Position numbers and translations under genes: made by a program. Shown piece by piece: positions 13,676-27,927 of a DNA stretch of 64,000 nt; position 1 is the stretch's first letter; each line of letters opens with the position of its first letter. The stretch comes from Ascaris suum (lineage: Eukaryota > Nematoda > Chromadorea > Rhabditida > Ascarididae), in NCBI GenBank assembly GCA_013433145.1, contig CM024186.1, forward strand, positions 3,662,001 through 3,726,000, in the 5' to 3' direction. The notes beneath the pieces were generated by a model. It saw nothing but the letters and a program-made list of their open reading frames with translations. It was not told the origin of the DNA and ran no database searches.

Positions 13676-16600
13676 GCTTCGGTCTTGTTTTGTAGGTTTG
13701 TCATCAATTTGTTATTGTACCCCCTCTGTCCTCTCCCCTATCCCCACTACCTGAATTAAATGCTTCCTTTTCGTTCATAAAAGTTAACAGGATTGGCTCC
13801 TTTTTTCTCTTCTTATTTATGTGATTGGCCCATCGCGGACCATGGTCTATTTTAATGGTTAATTCACTTTAATACTGTCCAGTTTATGCCAATACAGGTA
13901 GTAGGTTTAATGCCTAAAATAAATTGGAGACACCGGGGTGTTTATTAACTCGGGTTATTGCAGGCAGTGGTATATGTATCACATAGATCTATTGTGCGAA
14001 TAAATAAATAATAGAACAAGATTGTAATGTTTGATATTTTTTAATTCTCGTCGCAAATTTCATAGAGCAACACCGTTGATTTATGCGATAAACGCCGTAA
14101 GTTTTACGCAAAACAAAACACAAAAGATGATAGCGTTCCTTGTAAATATGCTGTAGTTCAGTTATGGTATTGTGCAAGCAGCGGTCTCTCCTGAAACAAC
14201 GGTTTAAAATATTTGTGCTGGGAATTTGCACAATAGTTTTTCAAGTTTTCCATTGTTATTAGTGGTGATTCATTCGACTTATGAGGACAATTCTATTTCC
14301 ACTGATATGGGTAATACTTACATCTCTGTTGTGATTGGTTTTGCATCAACCCAAAATGCATTACGTTTATACGCTTTTAGTCTTGCAGGATTGATGTGGT
14401 CGCTATTCTCTGTCTTCACATACCGGCCTATACCGTTATTTTCAGCTATCCACCTTTCATCCAGAGACTCATATCATTGACAAACTTGCTGGGGACGTGT
14501 TTTGAATAATGCTACCTTGAGACGCCTGGACTTTGTCCTGTTAGGAGTGGGTCCTAGTGGTCCGAAGTGGGGTTGGAAACTGAGCAATGATGTCTTCCAC
14601 CTTCGTAAGCGCTGACTTCCGAGAGACATCCGAGGCAAAGTTGATATGTCGGAATGTCATCTGTGGTCTTCCACATAGGCAGACGCTGAGAGCGGACCGA
14701 ATTGCAACACTGTCTTGGGGCTTAGAAAAGAACGTCTGGAGGTCTTACGGAGGCAATACTTGTCTCGATGGATAATGGCCAGAAGAATGTCGCTTTTTAA
14801 AATTGAAGATTCTGAGTCGATGTTCTTGCGATGAAAAATGATGGGAGGAGAAAGGAGGCTGAGAGGATTCCACGAATGCGCAGATTATCGCAGAAATTTC
14901 CTGATGGCTTTTTTCGGACACGCTGATGTGGGACATGGGGATTCAAGGGCTTAAGTTTCCGTCCACTTCGATGTCAGTAGGATTGATTGATGAGAAGCAG
15001 AAGGGCTATTGTTATCGATGTCTGCAAGGTTAAAAGCCACCTCTATCGTTTCATCACCCCGCGCACAGGGTCATCAAGGATTTTACCCACTATGCGCCCA
15101 GTTGGCTGGATGTTGGGTGAAGGCGTTCGTTTTGTTTAAGCCATTCCTGGCGTCTGTTTGAAAATTTCCGTTGATGAGGGCTGAAGGAAGTGGAGAGATT
15201 AAAGAAAAAACAGTGGAACTCCCTTTTTTGCGATCTCTTATATATCTTCTTTATACATGTGCGCGGGCTGTAGTATTTCTTCCGGATATCCACGGTTTCC
15301 GGATGGGTCGTAGAGGTTGCTTTCCTTATGGATCTAATAAAATTAATCAAAACAGCATAAATTTTTTGGGAAATTCGTTGCAATTGAACATTTTTTCCTT
15401 CCACTCAAGCGTATTTCAAATTCTATTTCTTGGTTCGGTTCGGTTGTTTATTGGTTCACTTGGTTCGGTCACTGTATATGCGAGTCATGCTTGAACATTT
15501 ATGTTTATTCAGCATTTTTCAGCGTTTATGCGTTTTAAAAGAGAATGCCAGAACTGAACGTGAAACAGAGTGGAATCTGCGGACGCGTACATGATATCTC
15601 TTATCGTAAGAATAGAAGCGGAAGGATATTGAAGGTATTATTCCATTATTCTAATAAAACACATGTCTATGAATAGGTGGCGTTTATCACACTTTGTGGA
15701 ACGGAGATGAGGCGGTGTATCGAGGGGGGTATTTGTCGTCGGTTTTCGTTGGGGAAAGGGGGGACGGCTGTCTGTGGTAGCCTTTGTCGTTCACAGTGCT
15801 TACATGCTATTATTCTGCCTAGTTTAGAGCACCGATGTTTGTCTTATATAAAATTTAAATAGAACGCTTCTCATTAATTCTTTTCCTTAAAGCTAGTGTT
15901 ATTCCCTGTGTTGTTTTCATTAGCCTTTGATAAGAGGAATGGCCTCGTACTCGAGAATAATACAAATATTTTAAGCGAGTACACGAACTCTATCTTCGTA
16001 ATGACATTGGATGTCGGCTTGCTTCATGTCGTGTCTGTAAGTCGGAAGGTAAATCGCTGTTGGATTTGGAGACGACAATCTCATCGACTGTACCCTCCAA
16101 TCATGCACTCATATTTGATTCGACAACGATTATTCGATTTCATCACCTCTTTGATAACCCAAAATTTACGTAGGTTTTATTCTTTCTTAAATAAAATTAC
16201 AGGTAATTAATTATCGCCCTATAATATTCTTTTTCTATAATCTTCCGTTATTTTTAATTGGTTTATTTGATTGTTTTTGACTCTCAAATTCATTTAATGA
16301 ATTTTTTTTATTTTTTAAGCTAAGTCTCTATTGTGCATGTGGAAATTCTTTTCTCCTCTTTTTTTTTGACGATCAAAATATATTTCCGGAACGTTTGCTC
16401 GTTATCATACATATAAAATCTAAGTTTTTATTTTCATTCTTCAACTCTAGGAAATTATTATTTCCGCTCATTAAACAAAAAAAGACGAAACAAGATCACC
16501 TCATCATGTCCTTCCCTCTTCCGGTTATCCCATTCTATAAGGTCTATTTCTGTGTGACATTTTTGATAGAGTATTTCGTAGCCATCGTTGATTGTCAAAA

Positions 16601-16980
16601 ATTGAGGATGCGTTCAGTTGGTTGTAATTGCGTGCCGATGAAAACAACGCTCTCAAACTTCCTCTGATACCTTGTCCGTATCTTTTCATCACCTCCTTCC
16701 TCTCCTTCTCTCCATGTCATACCATGCTTACCCATCCATTACTGAATTATTTTCATTAACATTGTATAGGTGGTGTTGCGATCAAATTTTGATTGAGGTC
16801 ATCTGTAGAGTTATACGGACCTTTGATACTCCTCAACTTTATATCGTTTTATAATTTGTGGTGTTGTTCAGACCGACGAGTGGTCATAACAGCAGCAGTA
16901 ATTACAGTCAATCTAGAGTAGATATTTTTGTATGTACCAAACGAGTAATGGTGACATTCTACTCGTTTTCATTTTTGCAG

Positions 16981-19900
16981 GAATGTAATAATTCCACAGA
17001 CAATTTGGGAGGATGTGAAAAACTCCAACCCTCCGGCCTATAAGTCGATGAATGCGTTATGCTATGAGGACAAGGAGCGTAGTTTTGTTGTATTCATGAA
17101 TGACCTACATTATGAGACGCATCCACATCGAGTTCCTGGAGAAGATCTTGAAAAGAGGTTACTTTCATTATTATTGATTATTGAGGAAGTAGATATGCTG
17201 ATATTGTTTTGTTGTAAGAGTTGTCAAGCAATGGGAGAAGTCGGGAGTGAGAAAGAATCAATATGCCTGGTGGTAGCCTGACATGTATATCTGGCGCACC
17301 TGGTATCATGGATTGAAGTTCGAGTCCTGTGCTGATCGCAAAGGTTTTCATCGTATTCCTAGATCTCATCAACTCTTCGACTAGTTTGGTTGATTTTGGG
17401 ATTATTTGAATTAGGAGGGATCTTTATGTTGAATAGAAATTTACGTAATTTAATGTTGTGATCTAGAGTAGTACTCGTTGTCTCGAATACAGTCTCTCCT
17501 TCAAAGAACCAGGAAGCATATAATTTCCGGTGTTTTCTGACAGGTAGTTTGAAAGTAAGTTATATTCCACCGGTGTATTCGTTCATACATTCTGTGACAT
17601 TCGTTCACCAATAATATATGCTATATCATGTACTGCAGTTGCATGTTCAAGTGTTTCTTTGATCATTGGTTGTTCAGATTGGAGCGTGGACTGCTTTTAT
17701 GTGCCAATTATTACGAATCACATTGGCAGGATTACAATATCGTACCGGTGCTTATTTGCGCGACCGAAACTAAAAAGGATCGCCTCAAAGAATCGTTTCC
17801 GAGAGTGTTCACTTTGAAGGAGTATGTTGAAGGTGAATGAAATTTCTGGATGCATGAAGCATATGGTGGGAATCACTGAGGGAACAGCAGAAATGAGAAG
17901 GAAGAAGGGGACAGTTATGGGTGCAGATGTCATCCTATTTCTTCTCCCAGTATTGTTACTTTCAGCCGCTTCCTTTAGGAGAACCAAGGGTTTTTCTTCA
18001 TAGGCAGCACTTTCTTTTAACCCCAGAGAGGAATCTCATGATGAGCTAACAGTACCCTCTTCATTGAGGGTCTGTGCTTCAGGATCTCTTAGCCGAATAG
18101 AAATTGCACTATGAATCCTTTTAGAAGTGAGCATGGCTAATGGATGCACACCGCTTGCAGATAGAAGAGCATATGAAGCTCATCATTTGTTCTTTGTCCG
18201 GCTGATCTGATTGTGCAGAAATTTCTCTCGAATACAGTGGACATACTTCGCATCGTTATTGGTTTTATATTTTCAGGAATGGAGGATAATGCAGATTTGT
18301 TGGATAAAGTGTGTGCGTATGAAAACGATGCAGAAGGACAGGGTCATATGATGTTTCCTGAGCATCTCTCTCATGAAGAGTTACAGAATGGTATCCGATC
18401 GGGACGTTATATGAAAGCAACTTTCCAGGTTATTATTCTCATCTCTATTTCAGCTATTTGGCTTAGAAAAATAGGATACCTTTGCTGTTATTTTTGCAAT
18501 TCTCATTCGAGAATCGCATAATGAGGCCATCATATCTGCGTTTGTGGATGCTCTTTTTTTTATCTGTCCGTTCAAGACTTCAGCGTTTCCACATTGAGGT
18601 TTCTTTCTGATTTATTGCGCAATGGATCAGCGAGGAATATTCACAAGTTCGTGATTTTTGCATATTAAAGTTTTTTTACTCTTTCGCACGACCTTTTAAC
18701 TAAATGAAAAGCCAATTGCGTTATTAGACTTGTCTCAGTGCGATCTCAGCGTTCATGCAAATGGGTAGTTTAATCAACAGAATTACAAAAAAATACATCG
18801 TATTTTAATTTTATGCTGAATGTTCTATATTTGCTAGCAGTTGATTTCCTTTTTTTAACTATTTTGTATTGGCTATTTTATGTTCTCTTTGGCACACTTC
18901 ACTTCCTTTTTTTTACTCATTTCAAATGTAATTATTGAATGTTTATCAATAAAGTTAAGGAGCATTTTAAACTTTTATTTAAAAGAAAATGGATAGGGAG
19001 GCAATTTTTTGCGAGATTTAATTTGTGGTGATACAGATTTTTACATAACTAAACTTTAGAAGCGTTTTGTTTAGGTTTCGAGAGAGAACTATACTGAAGC
19101 GACGGTGCATATAGCCGATGGTTCAACGTGGTTTATCCAGGGTCGAATCAATTGTAATCGAGCCGTGAACGGTGATGTCGTAGCGGTTGAGTTATTACCG
19201 GAAGATGAGTGGACCTGTCCTGAAAAAATTATTCGGGTACGTTCATATCGGTATTGCTGCTAGAAGAAACCGTGTTACCATTTCGCCGTGTTGCTCACGG
19301 CTGCAGTATACGATCTCGAGTTTGGAAGCTACCTCGAGAAATACTTCGTGATCGGGCTGTTATTATCTCACGCTGTCGCAGATCTCTTCCCATCCGAAAG
19401 CTAGATCGTTGCTAATGTCGCTGCGTGATATCGTTGTGTGCCATATTGCTTTCATTAAAAGTATCTGAGTATAATATTATTGCAACTGTCATCTCTTCCG
19501 TTGATCTGTTCAGCTTTAAATAAAATACGTTCTAAAAATTACTTTAGTTCTACCGATGGTATTGCAAACTTTTCCTCGTATCTTAATTTTTCTAGTCATT
19601 TACACAGTTCGTTCTTCTTCTTTGACCTTCTTTTTTTCAAATATAGTTTTGTTGTGGCGGTCACCTTAAGAAGTGTTCTATAGGGCAATGCTAATTTCAT
19701 GTTGTAAGAGCCAATCGATGAAGCAGAACTTTGTGTTTTTAATTGTTTTCTTGACCACTGGTCATACTTTTTGAGAATTGACCTCAGTTCGTTTAAACAT
19801 TCTTTTATAGAAATGCATTTTGTGTTATATGACGGTTTTGGGTTGTAGCCGCTAAAAGTTGTTATGGCCTTCACAGGCAACTCTTTATATATTAATGTGA

Positions 19901-22900
19901 ATCGTCATTCGATGTGAATTCAGTTGCGTGATGTGGAAGAGATCGAACGGAAAGCAGAAGTGGAAAAAGATGACGAAGAGGAAGAGGAAGGAGGCGAACC
20001 AGCAACCAAGAAAGTGAAATTGGATGATCGAGTTCCATCAGCGAAGGTTGTAGGTATCGTCAAAAGGAATTGGAGACAGTATTGCGGCATGGTCCTCCAA
20101 CCTGCAGTTCAAGGTGCTCCTTTTAAATGGTCTCATTGGGTTGAAAAAACAAAGGAGGAAGGTGACCGGAATAAAACCATGGTACAAAACAAATAAGTAG
20201 GATGGTGCCATACAATAGGACTCGCTTCTGAAAACTGCAGTTCAAGGGAAAGGCAAATGGAATCATCTGTGTGTCTCAGTTCCCGTTCGTAGTTGATACG
20301 TTCTGAACTAGAATAGAAATGTGAGCTGGATTGAAATTAATTGAGTTTTGAAGAGCATTGTTATGAGATAGATGTGTTAATCCATGCTAACTGGCCAAAC
20401 GGTAGATATTTTTATTCAGTTGTCGATGGTCGAGACTTGATTCTCTACTGACGGGTAGGAATCCTTTTGACATGTGGTCATGAGTAGAATGTAACGTTGT
20501 GCAATATCAAAGGCTTTTATCGTCTTTTGCATACTGACAGCACACGAGAAGGCGAAACATAGAACGGCTCGCCTACTGGACAAGAGCGTCGCATACTAAG
20601 CGGGAGACCTAGCCTGGAGTCCTCAGTGCTCTTATCCTTGCTTCTTTTCATCTTTTTTATTAGCTTAGGTGTGTTTTTACATCTTCTAGGTGCTCAGAGA
20701 GTATTATTTGCGGCTGCCGAACGGCTTATACCACGTATTCGTATCGAAACACGGCAAGCAGAAAGGCTTCGCGGTAAACGCGTCCTCGTTGCAATCGATA
20801 GTTGGCCTCGCAATTCACGATACCCTATTGGGCATTATGTGAGGACGTTGGGCGCCGTTGGTGACAGAGATACGGAAAATGAGGTAGAGAGCCATTTGCA
20901 TATGCACATGATTCTTGATGAACAAGAATGAAGGGGGTGATGAGGACGGGGGGTCTTATAGGTAAGACAGTGACACGAGATATCTCTTAACCATGGAATT
21001 TTTGGGCGTGCTGGGAAGAGGTACGGGCCCTGTCATGTAGAATTTCCTGGTTTATTGGTTCAAGATTTCTTAGACTTTCGACACTTTACCTATTATTTAT
21101 TGAAGGGTTTATATATGTTGTTTGATCGAGAGCTCTTCATAGAAATTAGATGCGAATGAGAACAATTCAGAAACCACTCTATGTTCGACATTGTGAGCCT
21201 TTATATAGGTTTTGCGTAAATTTTCTATCTCTGCCTTAATGTTCTGAATAATTGCCTAGGTCCTCATTCTTTTTGCTATCTGCACTGAAAATTTCGTTCC
21301 AGTTGACTTTTCTTGCTTCTTTCTGCTCAACTAGTCAGATACATTTTTGATATCTCTGTTTGAGTAAAAACTAACAACGGCGGCCGACTGACCGAATTCG
21401 GTCATGGCTTCTTCTGGTTTTTTTTCGCTTGTAACCACAACTCGGTTTTTACCGGTCGATAACTGGTCGACGCACCCAAAGTTCAGTCGATTTTAACCTA
21501 ATTTTGATTGCAACCGAGATTATAGATATACGTTGTGCTTGTAAGGCTTTCATATTGAAATCCATATAATCTCCCTTTGAAGCAAGCTCTTTATAACTTC
21601 CTTGTTTTAGGTGTTATTGTTGGAACATGATATACCTCATGATCCGTTCTCAGAGGCGGTATTAAAATGTCTGCCAACAATGCCGTGGATTCCTCCCGAG
21701 GAGTCCCATCGCAAAGACCTCCGATCACTGGTAATCTGTTCGGTGGACCCCCCAGGGTGTGTGGACATAGATGACGCTCTGCACTGCAGACAAATATCGC
21801 CGGATTTATTCGAAGTGAGCTAATCTTAACATCTTATATATTTATGTGTTGTATTTCGCACATCTTTACACAATTGGCATTTGAAGGTATTAATTTTTAT
21901 AAACAAATGTCAGTATAACTGTAGATTTTAGTATCTTACTATTAGATAATTTTCTGCTGTAGGTGCTGGTCACCATAGAAGATGAAGCACTGAGTTTATC
22001 GAAGAGAACAGAGCGTCTCTGATGTGAAATTATTGTGTTCTGTTTCTCAATGTTTATTTGCTTTGAATAATATAGCTTTAAGGAAGAAAGTCTTATTTTA
22101 GGTTGGTGTACATATAGCAGATGTAACTCATTTCGTAAGGCCAGGTACAGCGATGGATGCTGAAGCGGCCGATCGTGGTACTACGGTTTATCTTTGTGAG
22201 AGGTAAATTAAATTTATTTTAATATTCGTTGCTCAACATTGCAAATAGCTGTATGGAAATAAGTTTTTTGTATCGGATGCTTATGTTGACCCGAGTTTGA
22301 CAAGTGCCTGCCATAACGGTGGTGTTAGCTGCCAAAGGAATATGGATTCAGCAAGGAGCGCTGATGTTGGCATAACAAATGGACACCCCGCATCGAATCG
22401 AACGTAAGCTGGTCTCTCTTCTTCTGTTGGCACGAAGAGGGGAAGAGACCTGCGCAGTGTGACTCTGATTTGAATTGCTAGTGATGAAGACTATTTTTAC
22501 ACTATCGCGTGCAGTTTCGTGGTTCATTGTTGCCGAGAGTGTTTTCAGCGTCGACAGCACCTGAGCTTAGACTGTATCATTTCTAGGCTGTTTTGGATTT
22601 GTTGGATATAAGGCGAGCTGCCGAAGAAGATGGTTTGCGTAGCAGTGAGCAGGCGAAAGGGTAAACAGGGATCTTAAGGGTAAACGAATCCATAACCTTA
22701 TTTGACTTTGAAATATCGCTTAAGTCTCAATCACTTTTTCCATTAATAATGGGATTTCAAATCTTTGTTTGAATTTCAGTTTTTCAGGGTCGTCATGCTA
22801 ACAGCTTTGCTTTCTTCTTTAAATAGTGATATCACATAAGGGTAAGATGTTATCTCAACTAAAAAGAACTCATTTAGTGGCGCTCTGAGACCAATCTTTC

Positions 22901-25900
22901 TAATGCGCTAATGCAACCGCATGCAAGCTATTGATTACTTTTTGTTCTTTAGCTCTCTGTGTATTCCTATAGGGTTTATTCGCAATGAGCTCTATTGGCT
23001 GAGTTTATTCAGCATTTGCTTTGGAAAATGAAGGGGAGTGAAGTTGTGAAAATTTAAGTTTTCGCCGATAAGCTCGGAAGAATTATGTAAATTGAAATAA
23101 CGACAACCAAAAAGATATCCTAATAATGTTTTTGAATTGAAGACCGCCACGTAACTTCATTTAAAATAAGAAGCACTTTGCAGGAAAATGTAAGAAGTTG
23201 TAATACTTTCAGACGGATCGATATGTTACCTGACCTTTTGTCGAGTAATCTGTGTTCACTGCGCGAGAATGAGGACCGTTTCGCGTTTTCCGTTATGTGG
23301 CATATGAACGCGGATGCCGATATCCTGGAAGTTAAATTCCACAAGTCGATTATCCGTTCGAGTGGTGCATTGACCTATGAGATGGCGCAGAAAAGAATTG
23401 ACGATGAATCAATGGTATGGGAGGGGGATTATATGTTTCATTGGAAGGGAATGAGAAAGTGGTGAATGAATACTGATAAGCAATTCAATATTTACTCGTG
23501 TGAGGAATATCTTTTAAAGTGCCGGACAACCTCGAATGGAAATCTCGGATGCTATAAGGTATATCCGAATGAAGGGGATAGGATTTGTTGTGAGAATGAA
23601 CGGGATTGGGGAACCTGTTCATGCAGCGGAAGACGCTGTGAAATACTTCAGCTTGCATATTTGTGAAATACTTTCTAAGTTTAAAAACAAACTGAATGTT
23701 TTTTCTACAGGTATTTGGCTCTTCGAAATACTCTAATCTCTTCTATTTCAAATGGGACATTCTGAAAGGGATCTATCGCAGATTTCATTGCGAGAGAAGA
23801 TTCTGCAAGGGAAATATCTTCAGATTTAGGCGGTAGCATGATAAAAAGACAATTTCAGATAGGGATTCAGAACGATAGGGGAGAGCTTCTAGGAAGAGGT
23901 TTTTCACCTTCATATTAATTGTTCCTTCAGAATGATGCCGTTACATTGAGTCTACGAGGTCTGATGATGCTATCAAAGAGATTAAAGGCTAAACGAATGG
24001 CGAAGGGCGCATTAACGTTGGCTTCTTCGGAGATACGATTTAATATTGACTCAGAGACGATGGATCCGATTAGTGTGCAGGAAAAGAAGCCACTCGACAC
24101 AAATAGCATGGTGGGTTGCTTAAGAGGGGAGAGAAAGGGGTTAGGGAAGTTATTGGAGGTTTGCGACGCGAAGCTGATGGCTACAGTCGATAGCGTTTCA
24201 GTTCAGATGGTCTGATCGCAGTAACGCAGTGGTTCAAACGGAAGAGCGCTAAGTACTTAATTAGTAGGTGAGCTCGGTGCTTTTAATGAACGGCCTATAC
24301 AGTTGAAAGCCCGAGTTTACAGCCTTCAACTACAGTCTCAAAATTACGGGGGGAGAAAGGATCGCCCTGTAGGACTGTCTGGATCCTGAAAACAACATGT
24401 ATGAGCCTGGAAGACGGGGATTGAAGGGAATATTAGGTTGCCTATTTATTACTGCGGTGCTTTCAAATAATTGTTCTTTGAATAGACTGAGTTGCAAGAG
24501 GGTATTGTTCAACTGGTAAAATTTATATAGCATTCGTGATTGTTCGTAGTAGTTTTTATCGATGTTTAGGCTCAGAACTCGTAGTCGTGGTTCCTTTAGG
24601 TAAGACATTAAGTTCAATGGATATTCCGTTCAGTGACCAGTGTTTTTTTTACTATAAGCTGGAGTGGTCACCGTCAGTCCATTTTTACTCTGCGTTGAAA
24701 TTGGCCAACGGTGTCTACGTAGGGATTGGCTTAGGATTCAGAGATCGCAGATGTGAGTGGAGTGCGTATCCTGAGATAACTAGTAAGGTAAGAGCGTTGA
24801 AATTTTTTCTGCATAAAAATACTAAAGTATCATTGGAGCTGTTTTGGCGACCGCTCACTATTTACTATTTTCGAGATGAGATGTTTATATAAGTAATGCG
24901 TGGATGGTACTAGTAGGTTTTTAATTTATTAGCCGTTTTATTTGTTATAGATTATTTAGGTGGAAGAATTCATGCTACTGGCGAATATTTCTGTAGCTGA
25001 GAGGATTACTACCGAATATCCGGATTGTGCATTATTGAGACGTCATCCGGTACCGGCCGCAGAGAGTTATAAGCCCGTTATTGAGGTATTCGTTTATTTA
25101 TTTGTTCTTTTTTTTGTTTTTTACGACTTTGGGTGAGTTATTTTTTAAGGAGAGAGAATAATTGAGCCGAGAGGGATGATTTGTCGAAATTGAGTGGATT
25201 GTTGATTGTCGGCGTGGTAGGATGCCATGCAGATAATTTACTGCGAAATGGCACGTCGGTCTTAGGTGGGTTGGTCGTTGGAGTCTCTCTTGTCGTTTAC
25301 TGTTGGATATGGTAAGGGCATTATCTCAGGTTGAATAAACTGATAACTGATACAACATATTGAATAAAACAGTAATTTTGTTAACCATACTGGTTGCATG
25401 TCATTAATTTTACCTGGCCTACTCCCTTCCTCTTCACCTTTTCTAATGAGGATGAGGTGAGAGGGAGAGGTTATAGGTGGTTGCTCCGTTGGCATTTATT
25501 CTGTTGCAGTTGAGGAGTTGATTATGTTCAGGCAGCACGTGCTCGAGGTTTTGTTATGAACGTAAGCAGTGGAAAGGCGCTGGCACAGAGTTTGGATAAT
25601 GCAGTTGATGTGAACAATCCAATGCTGAACACAATGCTGAGAATGATGACCACGCGATGCATGACTCAAGCTGTCTACTTCTCCTCAGGTATTCTTTTAT
25701 GCTTTATGGGTCGATAGCGGAAGTATAGAGCACGTAACAACATCGGTGTTTTCGTGTGCAAAATGTAGTTAGATGTATTGTGATATAGTTACTTTATAAT
25801 TACAATATCTCATACTGGAGTAGAACCTGTTATAATGTAATTCAGTTCACTTGAGGTATTTTAGTAGGTTTTTATATAATATTGTGCCTTGGCAATCAGA

Positions 25901-27927
25901 ACTTTACTTGCTTTGATTTTTTTATTGTTGGACGATGATGCATCAGGTGCAGAATGAGGTAATAATAGATAACATTTTTTAAGAAGAAAAGAAAGTACAA
26001 TTGTAACAAAAAAAGGTGAGATTCATTTAGACATACCGTATAGATTATATACGAAAGAGACGATAGCGATGCAGTATTTACATTTCATTTCACGTATAGC
26101 CGATTTCAAGAAATTTTACCCGAGGAGTTCTTGAACGATTTTGGATTTTTGCAGGATACACTATGCTCTTCTTTGAAATATATAAACGCTTTATAAAGAT
26201 TAATTCAAAAATATTTTCAAATGGAATATTTCCGTTTTGAAAAATTTTTCAAGAAAAATTTCTCAAAAAATTAAAATCATGCAAGAAAAAGAGATATTAA
26301 TTGTTCATTTAGGATCTCTACCCATGGAACAGTATGTGCATTTTGGGCTTGCGGCTCCGATCTACACGCATTTCACGTCACCGATTCGTCGTTATGCCGA
26401 TGTTATGGTGCATCGCCTTTTGGCTGCGGCGATCGGTGCTGATTCAACGTTCCCGACGATGTTGAAAGGCGATTTGGTCACCAGAATTGCAAACAACTTA
26501 AATTATAGGTAAGCAGGGGATGAGGCGAGTAGAGGCGATCGCTAATTATGCATTTCACTTGTGAAATAATTGAGATAAAAACCGTTTTAATTTTGATTTT
26601 ATTTATTATTTCCTCTTTTGGAAAAAAGAGATTCCTTTTTAAGGTGCTCACAGTATCTACGCTTTTATGGTTCAATTTAGGAAAGAGATTTGTTGCCGAA
26701 GTATGAATTCACTGAAAATTACGGCGTAATAGGTTGTGTAATTTTAAGTCAGTTGCAGCTCTTAAAGATAGTTCTCATTCCATTCGTAAATAATAACGAT
26801 CACTTTGAGCGGTGCACATTTCGGAGGTCGATAGAAGCGCCGTTATACCGCCCACATGTAATACAAGCGTTTCACATCCTGGTCTGTGCATTATATGGTC
26901 TTCTCCCTTTGAAAAAAAGAAGGGGGGGGGTAGCAGGTAACATACGACTTCATCGCTCAGTTGCATGTAGGACTATTGCTGCCTGTCTTTTTTTGGTGGG
27001 GGAGGGGGAGGAGGGAGGGACAAAATATACATTTACATGTAGTTGAGAGATATGGCACTGCAATTGGGAGTTTTGCGTTTACAGTTGGGGTGTTGCTTTA
27101 TTCTTTTAGCTCGTAGGAGAAAAATATCGATTTATGTTTACCGAATTCACGGTTGTTTTCAGACATAAACAAGCGCAATATGCGGGCAGAGCATCTGTTT
27201 TGCTCAATACGATTCTATATTTCAAAGGTCGAACAGAATTACACGATGGTTTTATTATGGGGATTCGCAAGAATGGTATCCAGGTGAATTTCAGACAACT
27301 TTTTGTTGCTTATCTCTTAACGAATCCATAAAATTAAGGGGATGAGTAAAGCGCGAAAACGTGAAAATAAGCTTGGCTAAGAGTAGGAAAAGATCTACCG
27401 AAAGTGCACGAAAATAGTGCTGGTGACAGCAAAAACTGACGAATAGCAGCATCAGTGCAGTGCAAATCTCTAAACAGAGAAGCCTTTTTTGTGGGTAGAA
27501 TTTAATAAAACTCGAAAATTGGATTCTAGTCTTGCAGCTTTTTAGCGTTTATGGAGCATTTTAACAACCTATAGCAACAGTTATTAATTATATATTATTA
27601 TATTACGACTAGATACGTTCTACATAGTTCATAGCTTGCTTGTGATAATCCTTGTTCTAAACGTTTAGTTTTTTTGCCGATTTGCAGGTTTTCGTGCCGA
27701 GGTACGGTTTAGAATCAGTTGTTGTATTTCCTGAGGGCTCAAAATATGAGGTGACCGATGATTCATTCAAAGCTGAAGGAGTCACAGTACGTGCGTTCGC
27801 CAAAGTTAAGGTGCAGATATCGTTGAATGAAAGTGATGTTCAGCATGTACGTTTGGAGATGAAATTGGTGTCTCCGAAAATTCCTGGTTTTAGTGTTGAC
27901 TTTATTTTATCGGCACCTGAAGATTAA
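16981..27927 (+). CDS. dis-3: Exosome nuclease DIS3/Rrp44, 5' end not located
   Basis: Catalytic subunit of the RNA exosome: 3'-5' exonuclease (RNB) with a PIN endonuclease domain. Fifteen exons: 16981-17157, 17678-17832, 18277-18428, 19075-19236, 19924-20113, 20690-20883, 21611-21814, 22102-22202, 23213-23414, 23931-24110, 24960-25085, 25532-25688, 26313-26508, 27163-27283, 27688-27927. Together they give 851 residues plus stop, collinear with human DIS3 from N87 to its end. Order: rest of the PIN domain ([12 protein letters not shown]), cold-shock domains ([29 protein letters not shown]), RNB domain with intact [18 protein letters not shown] and [14 protein letters not shown], then S1. An acidic/basic linker ([15 protein letters not shown]) lies before the second cold-shock domain. 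All 14 introns are GT-AG. At the human D146 position the alignment shows Glu (CATETKKD). The first roughly 86 residues, including the DTN motif, are missing. Confidence 0.95.
17276..17345 (+). other. tRNA-like relic with B-box
   Basis: Intronic stretch with an A-box-like GTGGTAGCCTGAC and, about 35 nt on, AGTTCGAGTCC, close to the B-box consensus GGTTCGANTCC. No complete cloverleaf or acceptor stem is evident. Probably a tRNA-derived fragment or SINE remnant rather than a functional tRNA. Confidence 0.25.

Larger units (their letters stand above)
12545..16980. other. Region between imb-3 and dis-3
   Basis: Holds the imb-3 3' UTR (poly(A) signal near 12823), two coding-like exons around 13026-13675, and then about 3.3 kb without a recognisable gene. 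The missing first exon or exons of dis-3 should lie here. I looked for the conserved HYLRDD and DTN segments of the DIS3 N-terminus and did not find them in a spliceable frame. The stretch 14500-15150 is richer in G+C than its surroundings and has short open frames on both strands, but no recognised domain. Confidence 0.5.

Noticed and set aside
14587..15404. Several 60-105 codon frames on both strands, considered as a retroelement
   Set aside because: No ordered RT, protease or integrase motifs could be found. The higher G+C content alone is not evidence.
16758..16830. Possible dis-3 exon with VVL and, in another frame, DQILIE...VIR
   Set aside because: It resembles the DIS3 segment before N87, but a frameshift would be needed within it and no phase-2 GT or GC donor follows. 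Treated as chance or a relic.
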